Shown here: in pieces, positions 29,338-38,030 of the stretch | Layout: each line of letters begins with the position of its first letter | Position numbering within the stretch: position 1 is the first letter of the stretch | IMG/VR virus record: IMGVR_UViG_3300040751_002893 | Coordinates: 1 to 64,000 of that record | Length of the DNA: 64,000 bases | Strand: one strand, 5' to 3' | Source of the DNA: a virus | Translations under genes and position numbers: made by a program | The notes under the pieces: model-generated | What the model was told of the DNA's origin: nothing | The model's database searches: none | Seen by the model: the letters and a program-made list of their open reading frames with translations, nothing else

Positions 29338-29750
29338 TATCCTACTCCTGCTGAACCAGACCAATTGTTTGGTAAGTGTGATGCTGCAATTCCTGTTAGT
29401 CCGGCAATAACAGAGGCAGAACATTCAAATGTAGTCGAATCACTCAATAAATAAACCTTTGTAACTTTGAATTCTGCTTCAAAGCTTTCGCTATTATTGA
29501 GTATGCCATAGTTGTTGTTTTCAGCACCGTTGATACCATTAACAGAGAACCCAAAACGCAATGGAACATTTGGCTCTGAGCTTGGTAATGTATTTGTTAT
29601 AACAACAAAGCGAGACACTGAATCAAATGAAATCTCTAAAGGATCTGAACCTGTAACAGGCACATTTAGAGACGCTGTAAGAAAAGGTCTTGCGGATGTC
29701 TGAAATGATGGGACATGACCGAGACCATATGTATATTGAAAAGAAGACAC
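29337..29750 (-). CDS. Small virion structural protein, about 137 aa
   Basis: A beta-rich protein with repeated Val-Thr and Ser segments (FLTASLNVPVTGSDPLEISF, LRFGFSVNGINGAENNNYGIL, SASVIAGLTGI) like small capsid-decoration or fibre subunits. The start is uncertain. A GTG at 29750 is preceded by GAGGG, which belongs to the 3' arm of the terminator hairpin at 29751-29790. The longer GTG start at 29828 would make the terminator coding. Coupled by TAATG to the 507-aa surface protein. Confidence 0.6.
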   Translation of the reverse strand: MSSFQYTYGLGHVPSFQTSARPFLTASLNVPVTGSDPLEISFDSVSRFVVITNTLPSSEPNVPLRFGFSVNGINGAENNNYGILNNSESFEAEFKVTKVYLLSDSTTFECSASVIAGLTGIAASHLPNNWSGSAGVG

Positions 29751-29790
29751 AAAAAAACCCTCGTAACTACTATTAAATAGAAACGAGGGT
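29751..29790 (-). terminator. Rho-independent terminator after the nuclease gene
   Basis: On the minus strand ACCCTCGT (29790-29783) pairs with ACGAGGGT (29764-29757) around an 18-nt loop, followed by a run of T. It lies 6 bp after the stop codon of the PD-(D/E)XK gene. Confidence 0.8.
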
Positions 29791-29796
29791 GTTATT

Positions 29797-30555
29797 TTAC
29801 TTACAATGTTCTGTTTTATAGAACTCACATCCTTGACATGATCTTCGGTCTTTAACGTGATTCTGTTTTGATATATGTATGAGAGCCGTTGTTAGTAACT
29901 TTGTTGCGTTCTCAACCTTACGAGGGCCAGATGTGACACGAAAGATCTCAACGTTGTCTTTCTTGGCTGTTCTCTTCAAGAGAGCAAAATGAGTCTCAAC
30001 CAATTTAGGATCAATATCATATTTTTGACACCAGAATTTTTTATACAGAGTCAACTGATATGTGATATATTTATCAGATCGCTTTTTGGCATCCCAACCC
30101 CAAGAACATGTCTTCCAATCAATGATGTGAAATTTTCCATCAGATGTGCGAATTACAAGGTCAATAAAGCCTTTGAAGTTGTAACCAGTGTCACTATCCT
30201 TTACTTCTTCGTAAAGCTGTTCTTCAACGGAAAATACCTCATATTCACCGAAAATTTTAGTAAGTTGAGGCATGATCTGAGGAGATATAAGTTTTGCTTG
30301 CTCTCGCATCTCTGTGATCAACTTATCTTCTTCCATTCCGATAGCTTCAAGTTCTTTCTCAAACGAAAGGTTAAAGAAATCTTCGGGATCTTCAACCTTA
30401 TCATAAACGAGATTCTCACATAAAAAGTGAAGCGCTCTTCCGAACGCTGTGAATTGATTGCCTACAAATTTCTTTACACGGTCTTGGTAGGAAAGCTTTC
30501 GCTTGTATGGACATTCAGCCCACGTTTTAAGTTCAGAATAAGATATATGTTTCAT
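29797..30555 (-). CDS. PD-(D/E)XK nuclease, RecB/Cas4-like, 252 aa
   Basis: The sequence has the RecB-type nuclease order: SYSELKTWAECPYKRKLSYQ at the start, FGRALHFLCE (motif with His), FKGFIDLVIR with the metal-binding Asp, and FHIIDWKTCSWG with the D-x-K pair. QLTLYK follows as the Q-x3-Y helix. Late cysteines (SCQGCEFYKTEHC) resemble the iron-sulphur cluster region of Cas4/AddB-type nucleases. The ATG at 30555 has a GGAGG site and overlaps the upstream stop (ATGA). Likely a DNA processing nuclease in replication or recombination. Confidence 0.82.
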   Translation of the reverse strand: MKHISYSELKTWAECPYKRKLSYQDRVKKFVGNQFTAFGRALHFLCENLVYDKVEDPEDFFNLSFEKELEAIGMEEDKLITEMREQAKLISPQIMPQLTKIFGEYEVFSVEEQLYEEVKDSDTGYNFKGFIDLVIRTSDGKFHIIDWKTCSWGWDAKKRSDKYITYQLTLYKKFWCQKYDIDPKLVETHFALLKRTAKKDNVEIFRVTSGPRKVENATKLLTTALIHISKQNHVKDRRSCQGCEFYKTEHCK

Positions 30556-31238
30556 TGGTCCTCCATTTTGTGTAATGATTTTATCTTTGTAAAAAGAGCA
30601 GGGCACATTTGCGCTAACTCTTTTTTATTATCCATGCAATATTCTTCAAATCCACGAGCAAAATATTCTCGCATTGAAGTTGCTGCATAGGGCGATGGGA
30701 ATAGTCCTCCAACAAAATGCCACATCGCATCATAAGTTACGTCTTGATAAAGATAGTCGTCTATCTTCTGGACAAACTCGGTTTTAAATTGTAATTCTTG
30801 TGGCGGTTCATAGTCATGATTCTTAAGATCTTGGAACAAACGCTTTCTTTTTCCTAAGAACTCTCTCTGTATTGCTCCATCATCATAAATGTGATGGCCA
30901 TAGAGTTCTTCAACAGAATGAGCAATCTCGTGAATGATATCGTCTATCATATCTTTATCATCATCTTGTTCATTTGTCAAGTAAATTGCACCATCTTGAT
31001 AGATAGCGTTTGCATCTCGTTCTTCAAGGTGCTTAAACTTACCAACATAAATCATATCAACACCACGAAGCAAAGTATATGGAACTCTCATCTTAATATA
31101 TTTAAGTATAAAGTTCATATCAATATGCTCGGGCAATTGGTCTTTGATAAAAATTTCTATGTTGTGCAAGCTGTAGGTATCCTTCATTCGTTTAGATTTA
31201 TTCATTGATTCATTTAACCACTTCATTGTGTTCTCCAT
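30552..31238 (-). CDS. Zincin metallopeptidase-like protein, 228 aa
   Basis: The zinc-binding motif HEIAH is at residues 103-107 (DDIIHEIAHSVEE), and a later REYFARGFEEY segment (about residues 190-200) offers the third ligand, as in lethal-factor-type (ATLF-like) zincins. There is no signal peptide, so it acts in the cytoplasm or in the virion. It is the first gene after the promoter at 31248-31276 and overlaps the nuclease gene by 4 bp. Substrate unknown. Confidence 0.72.
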   Translation of the reverse strand: MENTMKWLNESMNKSKRMKDTYSLHNIEIFIKDQLPEHIDMNFILKYIKMRVPYTLLRGVDMIYVGKFKHLEERDANAIYQDGAIYLTNEQDDDKDMIDDIIHEIAHSVEELYGHHIYDDGAIQREFLGKRKRLFQDLKNHDYEPPQELQFKTEFVQKIDDYLYQDVTYDAMWHFVGGLFPSPYAATSMREYFARGFEEYCMDNKKELAQMCPALFTKIKSLHKMEDQ

Positions 31239-31247
31239 TATATTATT

Positions 31248-31276
31248 ATAATAACATAGTAAGATAAAGTTGTCAA
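31248..31276 (-). promoter_or_regulatory. Sigma-70-type promoter for the zincin-nuclease operon
   Basis: TTGACA at 31276-31271, 17-bp spacer ending ATGT, TATTAT at 31253-31248 on the minus strand. A TTTTTTC tract precedes the -35 box, as at 27784 and 38012. Confidence 0.78.
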
Positions 31277-31295
31277 GAAAAAAGATATAAATAGT

Positions 31296-32615
31296 TTACA
31301 GAACTTTGGATGCCAGTGTTGCGATCTTAGATCTTTCACCTTTTCTGAAAGTGATGTGTCCAGCCAAGTCAGCATGCTTGAATTTCTCAATAGCATAAGT
31401 CAAGCCATTTGAGGTTTCGTTGGTATAGATGTTATCTATCTGCTCAATATCTCCGGTCAAGATAATCTTTGTGTTCTCACCAACACGAGTAATAATTGTC
31501 TTGACCTCATGGGCTGTAAGGTTCTGGGCTTCATCAATAATGATAAAAGCGTTTGAAATTGAGCGACCACGAATATATGTGATTGCCTCAACTTCGATTT
31601 GACCTTTCTCAAAATAAGACTTGATTTGATTCTTGTTTCCGAGAATGAACTCAAGGTTGTCATGAATAGGCATCAACCATGGAAGCATTTTCTCTTCCAT
31701 TGTTCCAGGAAGGAAACCGATATCTTTACCCATAGGTTGGACAGGGCGAGACACAACAATCTTCTTGTATTTTCTCTCGCCAAACCCAAGAGTTTGTTCA
31801 AGTCCAGCAGCAATAGCCATAAGAGTTTTACCAGAACCTGCACGTCCAATAAGAGATACTAGAGGTATGTCATCGTCAAATAGTAAATCATAGGCAAATG
31901 TCTGTTCTTTATTGCGAGGAGAGACTCCCCAAGACTTAGAGTAGTCTTTGACGTTGATTCGCTTCAAAGGCGTTTTATGGTCGGAGAATCTGCAAATAGC
32001 GGACTTTTTTGGGTTGCTTGATGAGATAAGAAGAAGGAACTGATTTGGATATAGCTTTTCTTTTGTCATTGTCTCATCAAGAAACTTTTCTTCGCCACAA
32101 TAAAACTGCTCAATAAACTCATCGTCAACAAGTATCTCGGCAAAACCTTCGTATACCTTGTCTTTGTCTTCGATAACAGAGTTGGTTTCATAGTCTTCTG
32201 ATATAAGACCGAGAGAGTCTGCAATAACTCGCATATTGATATCACGAGAAACAACGATAACTTTACGCTTTTCATTGTCAAGAGACTCTTGAACAGCAAC
32301 GGATAAGATTTGATGATCTGGGACATTGAAGTCAAGGTCTTTTGGGAGAGCAGTTGATGCTTTTGCAACTCTCAATATTCCAAGACCTTTTCCAATGCGG
32401 AGGCCCTTTGATAGAGACCCTTTCATTCGAAGGCCATCAAGGTGCTTAATGATAAGGCGAGCATTGAAACCAACAGAGTCTTGTCGCTTCTTGTGCTTAT
32501 CAACCTCTTCCAATACTTTGATTGGAATAACAATATCGTTATTCTTGAAACGATACAATGCGTTTGCATCGCTTAGAAAGACGCTTGTGTCAATAACATA
32601 TGTTTTTTTTGCCAT
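31296..32615 (-). CDS. phoH: PhoH-family ATPase with N-terminal PIN domain
   Basis: A 439-aa protein. Residues 1-140 form a PIN nuclease domain (YVIDTSVFL with Asp9, VVSRDINMR with Asp125). Residues about 235-439 are PhoH, with Walker A GRAGSGKT at 257-264 and Walker B IIIDEAQN at 358-365. PIN-PhoH proteins couple RNA cleavage to an RNA helicase-like ATPase. PhoH genes are common in marine phages, where their use is still debated. It ends one base before the stop of the next promoter's region and starts one base after the 948-aa gene's stop. Confidence 0.92.
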   Translation of the reverse strand: MAKKTYVIDTSVFLSDANALYRFKNNDIVIPIKVLEEVDKHKKRQDSVGFNARLIIKHLDGLRMKGSLSKGLRIGKGLGILRVAKASTALPKDLDFNVPDHQILSVAVQESLDNEKRKVIVVSRDINMRVIADSLGLISEDYETNSVIEDKDKVYEGFAEILVDDEFIEQFYCGEEKFLDETMTKEKLYPNQFLLLISSSNPKKSAICRFSDHKTPLKRINVKDYSKSWGVSPRNKEQTFAYDLLFDDDIPLVSLIGRAGSGKTLMAIAAGLEQTLGFGERKYKKIVVSRPVQPMGKDIGFLPGTMEEKMLPWLMPIHDNLEFILGNKNQIKSYFEKGQIEVEAITYIRGRSISNAFIIIDEAQNLTAHEVKTIITRVGENTKIILTGDIEQIDNIYTNETSNGLTYAIEKFKHADLAGHITFRKGERSKIATLASKVL

Positions 32616-35462
32616 TTATTTTCCTTTGTTTAGCATCTCACGAATGAGAGGTTTGAGTTTGGTTGCAATTTGTTCTTCAAATTTTCTGTTATATCTTACA
32701 TAACCTTTTTTCTTTTTTGGTTCTTCATTGATGTATTCTTTTATACTCTTCAGTGTTTCATTATTTAGATAATCTATAATTTTATTATACCTTCTAAGTT
32801 TATTTCCGAGATATGATGCTATTATTTTTTTTGAACCTTTATAATCTTTATATTCACTGAGATTTCCTAAAAACTGTTCGAAGTTTTTCATGCTATGAAT
32901 ATCGAAAGGGTCTTCTGCGTCTTTTATATCTTTTGCTCCCTCTATATTCTCAAGTGCCTTATTATTTTCTTCTGCAGTGGCTGTTTTTTGTTTTTGATTG
33001 ACCATTTTTAAAGCAGCTAAATCGGCTACAAAAGGCATACCATCATTTGGCAAAGGTCCACGGCCTGGCCGTATACGGCCTATATTTTTATAATGTTTTC
33101 TAGTTGCTTCTTGGATCTGTTGAAAAAATCTTTCTTTTGCTTCTTCCAAATATTCTCCATCTATTAATTTGTATTCTTCTCTAGAAAGATATCTAGTATC
33201 CTCTGGATAAGGTGGGTATTCTTCACCATCTTCTTGGTCATCAAATGTTTCATAACCTTTTTCTCCGAAATTATCTGTCGAAATATTCAGAAGATGTGGG
33301 AGAACGCCTGGTTTTTTAAGGATTGCAATAATTTGTTCTTGATTATCAGAAAATTGTCTTTTGATAACATCTTGTATATTGTCCGGAATAACAACAGCCT
33401 CATTTAGTTTTACAATCTTTTTTTCTTCCAAAGCAATCAACAATTGTATATATAGCTTCATTTCTTCAGATGTCATTTTTGCTTTTTGTTGAAGGTCGTC
33501 TAGATCATATTTTTCAACAAGGTCCGTAGCAGCTTCTTTTTCTTCAGGTTCAAGCTCTTCCTGTTTTTCAATATTGCTTTGAATATCTCTTTTGTTTTTG
33601 CCTTTTGATATCAAAACACCTAAGAAAGACAAAACTTTATCTTTTAAAATATCCGCATATGACTTTTCTTTCTCTACTTGAGGTTGAGGTTCACCTTGAG
33701 CAGCGCGTTCATTTGGTTGAACAACGACATCATCAAATTTTGACTTAACATCAAATATGCTTTGTATTTGTCCAGAGAATTCTTTGAGAGCTTTGATAGC
33801 ATTTGATGCCGTGCTTCTTCCGCCTTGCCCTTGAGATAGTTCCAATACATCACGAAGAACAGACTTAACATCTTTTATTGCTGCTCCATATTGTTCCGAA
33901 TACTTCTTCATATCTTGAGAGGTTTTCTTTCCGAATGGGTTAACGCTTGGGAAGAAATGAGAAATGCTCATCAATGCATTATAAGCATCTCCGACATTTT
34001 TTTCCATATCAAAAGCTTCTTTTTCTTCGGAACCTGCTGCTATAATATTTGATAGAGCACGAGAGGCATCGTTATATCCTTTCTCAATAGCATCCCACTT
34101 CTTTTCAATCTCGGAAGTGTCTTTTGCTTCTTGAACAAGATTCAACTTTGATATATCTTGAACAAGGTCTCGGATGTTCTCTTGTAGTTGAGCCAACATT
34201 TCCATGAACTTCTTCTTGAGAGAAGAACCAATGACCTTGCCTTTGTCGCTTGCTTCATCAAATCTTTGCAATACCTCTTTTGACCTTTTGGCAAGCTTTA
34301 TAAATGACTTGAGGTCAACTTGGATATTTCTCAATGCATTTGGGCTTTGTTGTTGTTCTTGAACTTGTTCCCCTTCTTCTGGTTTAGGTTGAGGTCTTCT
34401 TTGGGCGGCTTTTTCAAGTTCTTCTTTCTCTGTTATTTTAACCAATTGGTCTAATACATTTCTAACCAACTTCCCTTGGTCTCTAAGCAAAGCCTTTTCA
34501 TAGAACTCTTCAATGAATTCTTCAGAAACTCTAATCAGGTCTTGGAGGGCTTCGGGGTCAACGTCAAACTTTTCGGGGTCTTCATTCTCCCCTGCTTCAT
34601 CAGGTGTTGTTTCTTGGTCACCTGATAGTTCTTTAGCGGTTTCGGGTTCCGGAGTTGTTTCCGTAGGAGTCTGTGTTGGCTCTTCCTTTGCTTCGGGTTC
34701 TGTTTGAGGTTGGGGGGCTTCTAAGTCTAAAGCGTGTCTTATTATTTTTAACGCAGCTAATTTTTTATTTACATCATTAACGATACCAACTAGTACCTGT
34801 TTTGTTTTATCATCAAGTGCGCCAATCGATTGCTTCAAAAGAACATCTTGTTCTTGAGGAACCAAATTTACAAAACCTTGTGTTAGTGTAGTGAAAGTAT
34901 CTTCATTAACATTTTTCGGAAGGTTTTTGTTCAACTCAACGGTGAAAAGATAAAGTGCTTGTTTTTCTCTTCCGTCGAACGTTTTCATTTCATCTTTATA
35001 GGCGTTAACAAATTGTGTATACTCTTTATCATCTTGGGAGTCTTGGTCTAGTTGCCCTTCATTGTCTTCTGGATCTGTATCTGATATTTTTTTCATAGTA
35101 TTATCGACTTTTTTTTCTAGTTCTTCACCTTGTGCTTTAGTCTCAGGGCTTTGTTGCGCTAAAAGTGCTTTTATATATCCATCAACAATCTGTTTGTACA
35201 TTTCTTGTTGCCGTTCCGGAAGTTGATCCAAACTACTATAAAACTTTTTTTGTTCATTGTATTTTTTTAAAAATTTCTCAGGACCATTTTTTAGGTCACG
35301 CTCTACACCCATAAGAGCGGATGCCAAAGTTGGTTTTCCAGCAGCTTCTGTTATTTCTTCAACAATAAGATTTGCAATCACACTATTCGGTATTGTTCTA
35401 TCTTCCATAAGCTTTTTGATAAGCGGGTGCTTTGATGTTTTTAATGCAAGTTTCTTGTTCAT
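32616..35462 (-). CDS. Long charged helical protein, 948 aa, function unknown
   Basis: The protein is rich in Glu, Lys, Gln and Asp, with long predicted coiled coils and a Pro/Glu/Thr linker at about residues 248-300 (EAPQPQTEPEAKEEP). No enzyme motif is seen. The C-terminus is basic (KKKKGYVRYNRKFEEQI). It starts in a TAATG overlap with a 59-aa gene that carries the shared MKLT leader. Size, charge and company suggest a head-internal or ejected protein, or a scaffold. This is inference. Confidence 0.65.
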   Translation of the reverse strand: MNKKLALKTSKHPLIKKLMEDRTIPNSVIANLIVEEITEAAGKPTLASALMGVERDLKNGPEKFLKKYNEQKKFYSSLDQLPERQQEMYKQIVDGYIKALLAQQSPETKAQGEELEKKVDNTMKKISDTDPEDNEGQLDQDSQDDKEYTQFVNAYKDEMKTFDGREKQALYLFTVELNKNLPKNVNEDTFTTLTQGFVNLVPQEQDVLLKQSIGALDDKTKQVLVGIVNDVNKKLAALKIIRHALDLEAPQPQTEPEAKEEPTQTPTETTPEPETAKELSGDQETTPDEAGENEDPEKFDVDPEALQDLIRVSEEFIEEFYEKALLRDQGKLVRNVLDQLVKITEKEELEKAAQRRPQPKPEEGEQVQEQQQSPNALRNIQVDLKSFIKLAKRSKEVLQRFDEASDKGKVIGSSLKKKFMEMLAQLQENIRDLVQDISKLNLVQEAKDTSEIEKKWDAIEKGYNDASRALSNIIAAGSEEKEAFDMEKNVGDAYNALMSISHFFPSVNPFGKKTSQDMKKYSEQYGAAIKDVKSVLRDVLELSQGQGGRSTASNAIKALKEFSGQIQSIFDVKSKFDDVVVQPNERAAQGEPQPQVEKEKSYADILKDKVLSFLGVLISKGKNKRDIQSNIEKQEELEPEEKEAATDLVEKYDLDDLQQKAKMTSEEMKLYIQLLIALEEKKIVKLNEAVVIPDNIQDVIKRQFSDNQEQIIAILKKPGVLPHLLNISTDNFGEKGYETFDDQEDGEEYPPYPEDTRYLSREEYKLIDGEYLEEAKERFFQQIQEATRKHYKNIGRIRPGRGPLPNDGMPFVADLAALKMVNQKQKTATAEENNKALENIEGAKDIKDAEDPFDIHSMKNFEQFLGNLSEYKDYKGSKKIIASYLGNKLRRYNKIIDYLNNETLKSIKEYINEEPKKKKGYVRYNRKFEEQIATKLKPLIREMLNKGK

Positions 35463-35641
35463 TATTTATTTCCCCTCACGGTAGCAATATATTGATTTAT
35501 AATTGCTTGCTCTTCAGCAGAAAGTTTTTTCAATATATTGACGACTTCAGGCTCAAGTGTCTTTGAAGACATCTCTTCTTCATTCATTCTATCAACTTCT
35601 TCTTTGATAATCTCTTTTATACGTGCTTCAGTGAGTTTCAT
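35462..35641 (-). CDS. 59-aa protein made mainly of the shared MKLT leader motif
   Basis: The protein begins MKLTEARIKEIIKEEVDRMN and ends with a short helical tail. The first 18 residues fit the leader found on at least four other proteins in the window. It overlaps the start of the 948-aa gene by one base (TAATG), so it may be a detached leader subunit coupled to that protein. A good candidate for a tiny capsid-internal protein. Confidence 0.7.
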   Translation of the reverse strand: MKLTEARIKEIIKEEVDRMNEEEMSSKTLEPEVVNILKKLSAEEQAIINQYIATVRGNK

Positions 35642-35669
35642 TTATTGTCTCCAAACTTTTATATCATAA

Positions 35670-35701
35670 ATAGCAAAATAGGTGGCTTTTTGCCACCTAT
35701 T
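35670..35701 (-). terminator. Rho-independent terminator
   Basis: A perfect 10-bp stem AATAGGTGGC/GCCACCTATT with a 5-nt loop (35677-35701), followed on the minus strand by TTTTGCTATT. It stands just after the stop of the 86-aa gene and before the 59-aa gene. Confidence 0.8.
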
Positions 35702-35707
35702 GATTTA

Positions 35708-35968
35708 TCAATTCCAAGTTTCATTATCAGATGGTGGAGTTAACCCCATCATATTATCAAGCAAACCTCTCAGTTCAGGACTTTGAGACAAGAACCATCC
35801 GGTTGTTGCCATTATTGAAAGTTCTTTCATTGTGAACCCTCGCTTCCCTGCTTCTTCGCAAACATCCATTATCTGTTGCATAACTTCAGCCATCTTACCG
35901 GTGGGGTCTTGCTTGATCTTAGCTATGATCATATCTGTTACTTCTTTATCGAAAATACTATCTTTCAT
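35708..35968 (-). CDS. Small helical protein, 86 aa
   Basis: Starts MKDSIFDKEVTDMIIAKI at 35968 with a strong AGGAGCAAT site. Predicted helices with a C-terminal tail DNMMGLTPPSDNETWN. The family is not recognised. It follows the HNH nuclease gene by 8 bp and is followed by a terminator, so it ends a transcript. An in-frame ATG farther upstream lies within the HNH gene and has no ribosome site. Confidence 0.65.
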   Translation of the reverse strand: MKDSIFDKEVTDMIIAKIKQDPTGKMAEVMQQIMDVCEEAGKRGFTMKELSIMATTGWFLSQSPELRGLLDNMMGLTPPSDNETWN

Positions 35969-35976
35969 TATTGCTC

Positions 35977-36450
35977 CTATATAAAATCTTTCCACTCATG
36001 TGGTATTTCTTTGTCTCGTAACAAAACATGAATGCTCCATTTTGGAATGGTTGGTTTTCTTATCAACGGCATTCTTGCTTCATTTGGTGTCTTGTTTCCT
36101 TTCCTTGTGTTGCAACCTTTGCAGCATGCAACAATGTTTTCCCAAGACTTATCTCCACCACGAGACTTTGGTATTATGTGATCCATTGTTAGGTCATTAT
36201 ATTGAAATTTGTTTCCGCAATATTGACAGATATATTGGTCTCGCCATATAACATTTTTTCTGTTGCATGAATAACTTGTGAAGTCTTTTCGAATGTAGTC
36301 TCTCAAAACAATCACAGCAGGGAAGAAGTCATCGGAATATTTCAAGACCACGTTTGCCCTTCCTGTATAACACATGTTGAATCCTTTGAACCCATCGACA
36401 ATATCAATAGGTTTCCAAGCAGCGTCAAGTTTGAGAGTATAGCGTTCCAC
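35977..36450 (-). CDS. HNH endonuclease, 157 aa
   Basis: The HNH/ββα-metal core is clear: C75-x2-C78, then LTMDHIIPKSRGG (D90-H91), N105 in WENIVACC, and C110-x2-C113. The two CxxC pairs bind structural zinc and the histidine activates water. The N-terminal 70 residues are typical of short phage HNH proteins. It may be a free-standing homing-type nuclease or act in packaging or host DNA breakdown; it lies away from terminase genes in this window. Confidence 0.88.
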   Translation of the reverse strand: MERYTLKLDAAWKPIDIVDGFKGFNMCYTGRANVVLKYSDDFFPAVIVLRDYIRKDFTSYSCNRKNVIWRDQYICQYCGNKFQYNDLTMDHIIPKSRGGDKSWENIVACCKGCNTRKGNKTPNEARMPLIRKPTIPKWSIHVLLRDKEIPHEWKDFI

Positions 36451-36458
36451 ATAAATAC

Positions 36459-36788
36459 TTAGTTTTTAGTTAACAGTTTTACCGCAGTTGAATCAAGAGG
36501 AAGTTTCTCTGATACTACATCTGCTAGTGAGAAGCTATCAACAAAAGCTTTTAGTTCTCCAAATGCTCTTTTATAGTCCGGCTCCATTATGATCTCGGTC
36601 TTACCTTGATGTCCGTGAATTGCTCTCACTTCACCAATGTTATCATATACTGTAACACTCGGATGCTCAGAAAGCCATGTAACACAAACCTTTCCATTAT
36701 CAAAAATGAAACCTTGTGCCACACGGCCTGTTCCGGATATTCCAGATTCGTCTTCTGTTCTGTTTAAATAAAATATTTTCACAACCAC
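36459..36788 (-). CDS. Unknown protein, 109 aa
   Basis: The frame starts with GTG at 36788, overlapping the upstream gene's end by 10 bp. The protein has a beta-rich first half (RVAQGFIFDNGKVCVTWLSE, TVYDNIGEVRAIHG) like small SH3-fold phage proteins, then a helical tail. No function is recognised. Runs in the same operon as the phosphomannomutase and HNH genes. Confidence 0.6.
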   Translation of the reverse strand: MVVKIFYLNRTEDESGISGTGRVAQGFIFDNGKVCVTWLSEHPSVTVYDNIGEVRAIHGHQGKTEIIMEPDYKRAFGELKAFVDSFSLADVVSEKLPLDSTAVKLLTKN

Positions 36789-37156
36789 ATTTCCTCACTT
36801 GATTCTTCATCATCTTCTTCTGCTGGTTCTGTTGATATATCTTCTTGAGATATTTCGTCCATCATAGCAGATAGATGCTTGACATACCTAAATAGTGTGA
36901 CAAGTGTATCGAAGAAACCTCGCTCTGCCAATGCCTTAACTTTGAGAGTCTTATTTTCTATTCTTATCTCGGCGACATCTTCAATGATATCAGGGCCAAC
37001 ATATATGACATCGCCATCCATAGAACAATAATAGTGGTTCTTAACCAAGTAATCATAGAGCCCTTGAAATATAGTTTTTTCATTATAGTTTTCAACGAAA
37101 CTTAAGTCAAAACCATTTTTTACTGCTCTCCTGATTATGTCTTTTAAATCTCTCAT
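36779..37156 (-). CDS. Unknown protein with acidic tail, 125 aa
   Basis: MRDLKDIIRRAVKNGFDLSF opens a mixed alpha/beta protein ending in a very acidic tail (TEPAEEDDEESSEEMWL). It overlaps the phosphomannomutase gene by 4 bp and the next gene by 10 bp, so it is in the same transcript. The acidic tail could mediate binding to a basic partner. Function not recognised. Confidence 0.6.
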   Translation of the reverse strand: MRDLKDIIRRAVKNGFDLSFVENYNEKTIFQGLYDYLVKNHYYCSMDGDVIYVGPDIIEDVAEIRIENKTLKVKALAERGFFDTLVTLFRYVKHLSAMMDEISQEDISTEPAEEDDEESSEEMWL

Positions 37157-37950
37157 AATTCACCAAGTTTTGGTATCAAAAGCTGTTCTAATATCTCTTT
37201 GGTATGTTGAGTCCCGTCAACCCAGAAAGAGCATTCTGGCTGTAATGCATCGAATATTTCCTTATCGTTTCCGTTATCTCCGCACCTATCTCCGAGGAAC
37301 CATATCTTGGAATCTGGGAAATGTTTGAGAGCATATGTTTTATCCCAACCTGTGGGGTAAATATCAAACGATGTTTCACCGCCGAGTTTAATGGTAACAT
37401 CAATTCTTGCATTTTGAAATTCTTCTTTTACTTGTTCTAAAAGTGTTCTTCGAAATGAAGAGACACCAAATGACTTATCAAACTCATGAAATCTTTCACG
37501 GTCATGAGACGTTGCATTTCTACCAATAGGGCACCAATTTATCATTGAGCCACGGTAAGAAATAAAATGGCCGGTCAGTGGTATATCATAGTGAGATACA
37601 ATATGATCTTGATAGTTGATAAGTTTTTTAAAGATTGTTCTGAGATCGTGTTCTCCAATCTCTTGTTTCATATCTTTCTTATGTATTAATTTATGTTCTT
37701 TTTCCCTATAAAGGGGGGGAGCATAATGCATAGTTCCATTGCACGGGAGGAGGTGTAGGCTTTGTTTAATTTCATCTTTTGTTGTCAGGAACCCACATTG
37801 CTGCATGATATATTCGTAATCACTACCGCTCACGATGCCAATCTCTGCATATCTGCAAAGCTTGGAAAGCGTGTTTACAAGACCGTAATCTAAATGTTCT
37901 CTTGGAGGAGTTAGTGTTCCGTCCATATCAAATAAAACTATTTTACGCAT
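37153..37950 (-). CDS. Phosphomannomutase, eukaryotic (PMM1/2) type, HAD superfamily
   Basis: A 265-aa protein with the PMM family hallmarks: VLFDMDGTLTPPR with nucleophile D8 and D10, the cap motif RGSMINWCPIGRNATSHDRERFHEFD, and FDIYPTGWDKTYAL plus FLGDRCGDNGNDKEI for the second metal and phosphate site. PMM converts mannose-6-phosphate to mannose-1-phosphate, the entry to GDP-mannose. This family is mainly eukaryotic; bacteria normally use an unrelated enzyme. A promoter lies directly upstream at 37984-38012. It could feed the phage sugar pathway. Confidence 0.85.
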   Translation of the reverse strand: MRKIVLFDMDGTLTPPREHLDYGLVNTLSKLCRYAEIGIVSGSDYEYIMQQCGFLTTKDEIKQSLHLLPCNGTMHYAPPLYREKEHKLIHKKDMKQEIGEHDLRTIFKKLINYQDHIVSHYDIPLTGHFISYRGSMINWCPIGRNATSHDRERFHEFDKSFGVSSFRRTLLEQVKEEFQNARIDVTIKLGGETSFDIYPTGWDKTYALKHFPDSKIWFLGDRCGDNGNDKEIFDALQPECSFWVDGTQHTKEILEQLLIPKLGEL

Positions 37951-37983
37951 TATGCTCCCTTGGGTTTGTTGTTGTGTATATAT

Positions 37984-38012
37984 AATATAACATACCCACG
38001 AGCATATGTCAA
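37984..38012 (-). promoter_or_regulatory. Sigma-70-type promoter for the phosphomannomutase operon
   Basis: TTGACA at 38012-38007, 17-bp spacer ending ATGT, TATATT at 37989-37984 on the minus strand, with TTTTTTTC upstream of the -35 box and no GGACA operator. Confidence 0.82.
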
Positions 38013-38030
38013 GAAAAAAATATTATTTTT

